NCBI GenBank assembly: GCA_025935445.1
Contig: JAICVG010000054.1
Location: forward strand, 1 to 6,771
Direction: 5' to 3'
Origin: Nitrososphaera sp.
GTDB lineage: Archaea; Thermoproteota; Nitrososphaeria; Nitrososphaerales; Nitrososphaeraceae
DNA length: 6,771 bases
The position numbers were made by a program, and so were the translations under genes. How positions within the stretch are numbered: position 1 is the first letter of the stretch; each line of letters begins with the position of its first letter. The notes beneath the pieces are model-generated. The model searched no databases, had not been told where the DNA came from, and saw only the letters and a program-made list of their open reading frames with translations. Below are positions 4,689 to 6,771 of the stretch, one piece after another.

Positions 4689-5567
4689 CTAGATCTCTAC
4701 TAATCCTTTTTCATCAAACGATCTAGCATTATGCCAGATATATCGATAGTAGTCTAGACACCATTCATGAAAGTCAGGATCTTCGCCATAGAACATCGAA
4801 TTCATATCTATCTCTATCTTATTGTTCCTGTGGATCCGAGGGAACATCACACATCCTTGTTCATCATTAAGAACTACCCCAATGAGAAGGCTATTCACCA
4901 TCTTTCTCTCGACAGTCCCTTTCTTCAACAGCTCTTCAAATCCTAGTGCTTCTAGTAGCTGCTTCCGCCTTTTAGGGACCGTGGCATGAGCAGGCAATAT
5001 ATAACTAAATCTAAAATTTTTATTTTCTATCTTCTTCAATCTAGCAACAATAGACTCGATTAGGTCTATTGGAACTTCTGGAATCATAGCATACACATAT
5101 TCTTGCGACCTATTGTAAATGTCATTCAACCTTTCATCGACTGTTACTAATCCAGAAACGAGTTTAGAATTGGTTAAAGAACCTATCCTTCTTATGAACT
5201 TTAATGGAAGAACCGAGAATGTATGTTCTGAAAAATAATCCTTGTTACGAGAAAGAAAATCTAGTGTGGGAATTTGCTCTAAGATAGTCTTGCCAAAAGT
5301 GGTAAGAAAGAATGTCCCATCAGATTCTCTGTCAACAAGTCCACTACTAGTAAGCCTAATTATATTTCTACGTACCTCAGGCATCGTACAGCCCAAATCC
5401 TTTGAAAGTTTAGCAAGATTGCATTTTACTTCTGCGATTTTATATAAAATGGCTAATCTTTGAGCGCTTCCCAATTCAAAGAAGGTCCTTGCCGTATTCT
5501 CGAAGGGAGAAATACTATCATTATTATCCTCGCTCAACGAAGTTGAATCGGTTCTGTCGTACATCAT
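4689..5567 (-). CDS. Winged-helix transcriptional regulator of the archaeal FilR1 type
   Basis: 292 residues. After an acidic/polar N-terminus (1-27), residues about 33-98 form an ArsR-like winged helix: LGSAQRLAILYKIAE, then LAKLSKDLGCTMPEVRRNII as the helix-turn-helix, and a wing with SGLVDRESDGTFFLTTFGK. The rest (about 105-285) fits the FilR1 middle domain: LSRNKDYFSEH, then VDERLNDIYNRSQEYVYAMI, LLIGVVLNDEQGCVMFPR and a closing DPDFHEWCLDYYRYIWHNA. FilR1-type regulators sense an unknown small ligand and bind DNA as dimers; the founding member regulates methanogen filamentation and methane genes, so its name should not be transferred. A TATAAG 24 bases before the ATG implies a leaderless mRNA; a second ATG follows directly (5564). 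Divergent from the MFS gene, which may be a target. Confidence 0.85.
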   Translation of the reverse strand: MMYDRTDSTSLSEDNNDSISPFENTARTFFELGSAQRLAILYKIAEVKCNLAKLSKDLGCTMPEVRRNIIRLTSSGLVDRESDGTFFLTTFGKTILEQIPTLDFLSRNKDYFSEHTFSVLPLKFIRRIGSLTNSKLVSGLVTVDERLNDIYNRSQEYVYAMIPEVPIDLIESIVARLKKIENKNFRFSYILPAHATVPKRRKQLLEALGFEELLKKGTVERKMVNSLLIGVVLNDEQGCVMFPRIHRNNKIEIDMNSMFYGEDPDFHEWCLDYYRYIWHNARSFDEKGLVEI

Positions 5568-5587
5568 AATACACTTAGCGATGGAAT

Positions 5588-5593
5588 CTTATA
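5588..5593 (-). promoter_or_regulatory. TATA box of the FilR1-type regulator
   Basis: TATAAG on the minus strand, centred about 24 bases before the ATG at 5567, which gives transcription start at or beside the ATG pair and thus a leaderless mRNA. Confidence 0.5.
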
Positions 5594-5791
5594 GCATTTC
5601 CTGCGGCATTCAGGATATTATTCTGTTCACTCTTTGTTTTCGAGCATGATACTCTCTGCCTATGGCTGCCCATTTTACTTCTAAGAGTTGTTGTGATATC
5701 AAAAGAAGCATATTATTATAAACAATCGTGATAATTATTAATATTGATAGGAAGGGCTAGCAATTGGCGATAGAGCTATAATCAGGCAATC

Positions 5792-5809
5792 TTTTGAGAA
5801 AGCTCAAAG
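5792..5809. repeat. Perfect 6-base hairpin with 4-base loop
   Basis: TTTGAG (5793-5798), loop AAAG, CTCAAA (5803-5808), extended by one T-G pair. It sits about 75 bases after a rightward TATA-like box (5716-5723), so it might end a short transcript, but no T-run follows. Confidence 0.4.
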
Positions 5810-5828
5810 CTTGTTAAATTCTTATCAT

Positions 5829-5868
5829 CATTCTAGATATTTAATTGAAGACTGATACCATTCTAGAT
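5829..5868. promoter_or_regulatory. Direct repeat CATTCTAGAT, two copies 30 bases apart
   Basis: Identical 10-mers at 5829-5838 and 5859-5868 lie about three helical turns apart in the divergent spacer, each containing the palindrome TCTAGA. Same-face spacing suits two bound dimers of a regulator, possibly the adjacent FilR1-type protein. The operator role is inference. Confidence 0.35.
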
Positions 5869-5964
5869 CTGCTAAACAATGAATAATATTAAATGATTCG
5901 TATTGCTACTCTTGTGTTAGTACTGATTCTTGATCTTGAATTGTAAATATTTCTGCAAAAGCTC

Positions 5965-6138
5965 ATGGGTGAACCACATGAGCTAGCTATCAATATTGAA
6001 AAGAAAGATCTTAAGAAAAAAAAGCAACAACAGCAACAACCTCTTATACTTCTCTCAATCTTTTGCATAGGTGTAAGGCAATTCAGATTTGGATTTCTCA
6101 AGCAAAGACCACAGCACAAGACGAGACAGACCTATTGA
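5965..6138 (+). CDS. Doubtful 57-residue ORF overlapping the MFS start
   Basis: ATG to TGA, starting MGEPHELAINIEKKDLKKKK, then a Gln run, a short hydrophobic stretch (PLILLSIFCIGV) and a basic tail. It overlaps the first 50 bases of the MFS gene in another frame. The Lys/Gln runs come from low-complexity DNA (6016-6040). It could be a short leader peptide gene or chance; no family is recognised and no TATA box lies at a suitable distance. Confidence 0.15.
   Translation: MGEPHELAINIEKKDLKKKKQQQQQPLILLSIFCIGVRQFRFGFLKQRPQHKTRQTY
6016..6040. repeat. A8 run followed by CAA-type low-complexity repeat
   Basis: Eight A (6016-6023), G, then CAACAACAGCAACAAC (6025-6040). Prone to slippage; located upstream of the MFS gene. 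Confidence 0.6.
6044..6049 (+). promoter_or_regulatory. Possible TATA box for the MFS transporter
   Basis: TTATAC is centred about 42 bases before the TTG start, giving a leader of about 15-20 bases. An AGGTG element (6069-6073), a partial archaeal Shine-Dalgarno, lies 15 bases before the TTG, further than usual. Confidence 0.25.
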
Positions 6139-6771
6139 TCCAAAAGGCGACGGAACGCGCAATGTAGCCGCCCTTGGTCTAGTCAGCTTCTTTACAGATT
6201 TTTCGACAGAGATGGTTCTAGGAGTTTTACCTCTGTTTATAACTTCTTCTCTTGGAGCGTCACGGGCAATTCTTGGAACAATTGAAGGTTCATCTGAGCT
6301 TACAAGTTACGCATTTAGGATAGTTTCTGGTTCTTTATCTGATAGGATAGGAAGAAGAAAAATTTTCATTATTGCTGGCTATAGTCTTTCCACTGTAACA
6401 AAACCGTTCTTTGCAGCATCAGGCAGCTGGATTGATGCTTTTGTAGTTAGATTTGGCGACAGAATGGGAAAGGGTCTGAGAACTGCTCCACTTGACGCTT
6501 TGATTGCTGATTCGGTACAAGAATCAAGAGCCGGCAGAGCATTTGGGCTGCATAGGGCTATTGACCAAACTGGTGCTATTATTTTTCCAGTTGCGACATT
6601 TGCATTGCTTCAGTTCATCGACATAAGGGCGATATTTTTGATCTCATTGATACCTGGAACAATAGCAGTTCTAATTTTAGTATTTTTTGTAAAAGAGGTG
6701 GTGACATTAAAGAGATCTACTTCAGCAAGGACAACTATGCTTTCAAATATCGGCCATGTAACAAGAGACAA
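6089..6771 (+). CDS. Major facilitator superfamily transporter, N-terminal 227 residues (partial)
   Basis: Inner-membrane secondary transporter, first half only; it runs off the window. The frame opens after TAA at 6074-6076 and the first in-frame start is TTG at 6089 (MDFSSKDHST); the next ATG (M42) lies inside the first helix, so TTG is the likely start. Helices: about 27-52 (VAALGLVSFFTDFSTEMVLGV), 60-82, 92-111, 113-122, 161-178 and 181-201. The loop 2-3 motif is GSLSDRIGRRK (81-91), a good match to MFS motif A. FGDRMGKGLRTAPLDALIAD (122-141) and GRAFGLHRAIDQTGA (149-163) are a conserved second block of a prokaryotic MFS branch, where D-x-x-GA-x-x-G-P is usual; here a Phe replaces the second Gly (IIFP). 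Substrate cannot be told; efflux is the common role. Transcribed away from the FilR1-type regulator. Confidence 0.9.
   Translation, partial: MDFSSKDHSTRRDRPIDPKGDGTRNVAALGLVSFFTDFSTEMVLGVLPLFITSSLGASRAILGTIEGSSELTSYAFRIVSGSLSDRIGRRKIFIIAGYSLSTVTKPFFAASGSWIDAFVVRFGDRMGKGLRTAPLDALIADSVQESRAGRAFGLHRAIDQTGAIIFPVATFALLQFIDIRAIFLISLIPGTIAVLILVFFVKEVVTLKRSTSARTTMLSNIGHVTRD

Larger units (their letters stand above)
5568..6088. other. Divergent spacer between the FilR1-type regulator and the MFS transporter
   Basis: 521 bases without a firm gene. It holds the regulator's TATA box, a rightward TATA-like TTATAAAC (5716-5723), a perfect hairpin (5792-5809), a spaced direct repeat (5829-5868), a possible 57-codon frame (5965-6138) and an A/CAA low-complexity tract (6016-6040). 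Control of both flanking genes probably resides here. Confidence 0.6.

Noticed and set aside
5889..6119. 76-codon minus frame rich in Cys and Phe
   Set aside because: The Cys/Phe run is just the complement of the A/CAA low-complexity tract; no gene signals.
1..6771. CRISPR array, known defence system or rRNA/tRNA genes
   Set aside because: No regularly spaced repeats, nuclease-type proteins or RNA gene signatures were seen.

Overview
The window looks archaeal, most likely from an ammonia-oxidising Nitrososphaeria (Thaumarchaeota) relative. The reasons are: (a) a regulator with the winged-helix plus FilR1-type architecture seen in archaea; (b) archaeal TATA-like boxes about 20-30 bases before several start codons, with almost no Shine-Dalgarno sequences; (c) oligo-T runs after stop codons as terminators; and (d) moderate-GC genes set in long AT-rich spacers. 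The assignment is inference from style, not a marker gene.

Layout from left to right: the last 45 codons of a probable isochorismatase-family cysteine hydrolase (1-138); a spacer with a 10-base inverted repeat; a complete Hsp20 small heat shock protein (371-880, +). Converging on it from the minus strand are the remains of a zinc alcohol dehydrogenase (about 100 C-terminal residues, one frameshift). Directly upstream of these remains, separated by only a stop codon, is a 443-residue SagB/nitroreductase-like flavoprotein (1228-2559, -). Next on the minus strand are a 51-residue one-helix membrane protein (2725-2880) and a probably frameshifted zinc-ribbon gene (2998-3161). A plus-strand gene (3346-3963) encodes an anchored surface protein with a disulfide-type Ig-like domain. 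A 725-base gene-poor spacer follows, with a strong TATA box and a T8 run bracketing about 100 bases that could be a small RNA. Then come a FilR1-type regulator (4689-5567, -), a 521-base divergent spacer with a spaced direct repeat, and the first 227 residues of an MFS transporter running off the end (6089-6771, +).

The genes do not form one obvious pathway. Most are single transcription units with their own TATA-like box. The FilR1 regulator and the MFS transporter are divergent and share a spacer with a repeated 10-mer, so regulation of the transporter by its neighbour is a reasonable guess. The 0.9-3.3 kb part looks like accessory territory: a rare large flavoprotein, a truncated dehydrogenase, a broken zinc-ribbon gene, a microsatellite and matching inverted TATA elements. 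I do not see a demonstrable new multi-gene system. The best leads are the flavoprotein/dehydrogenase junction and the two candidate non-coding transcripts.
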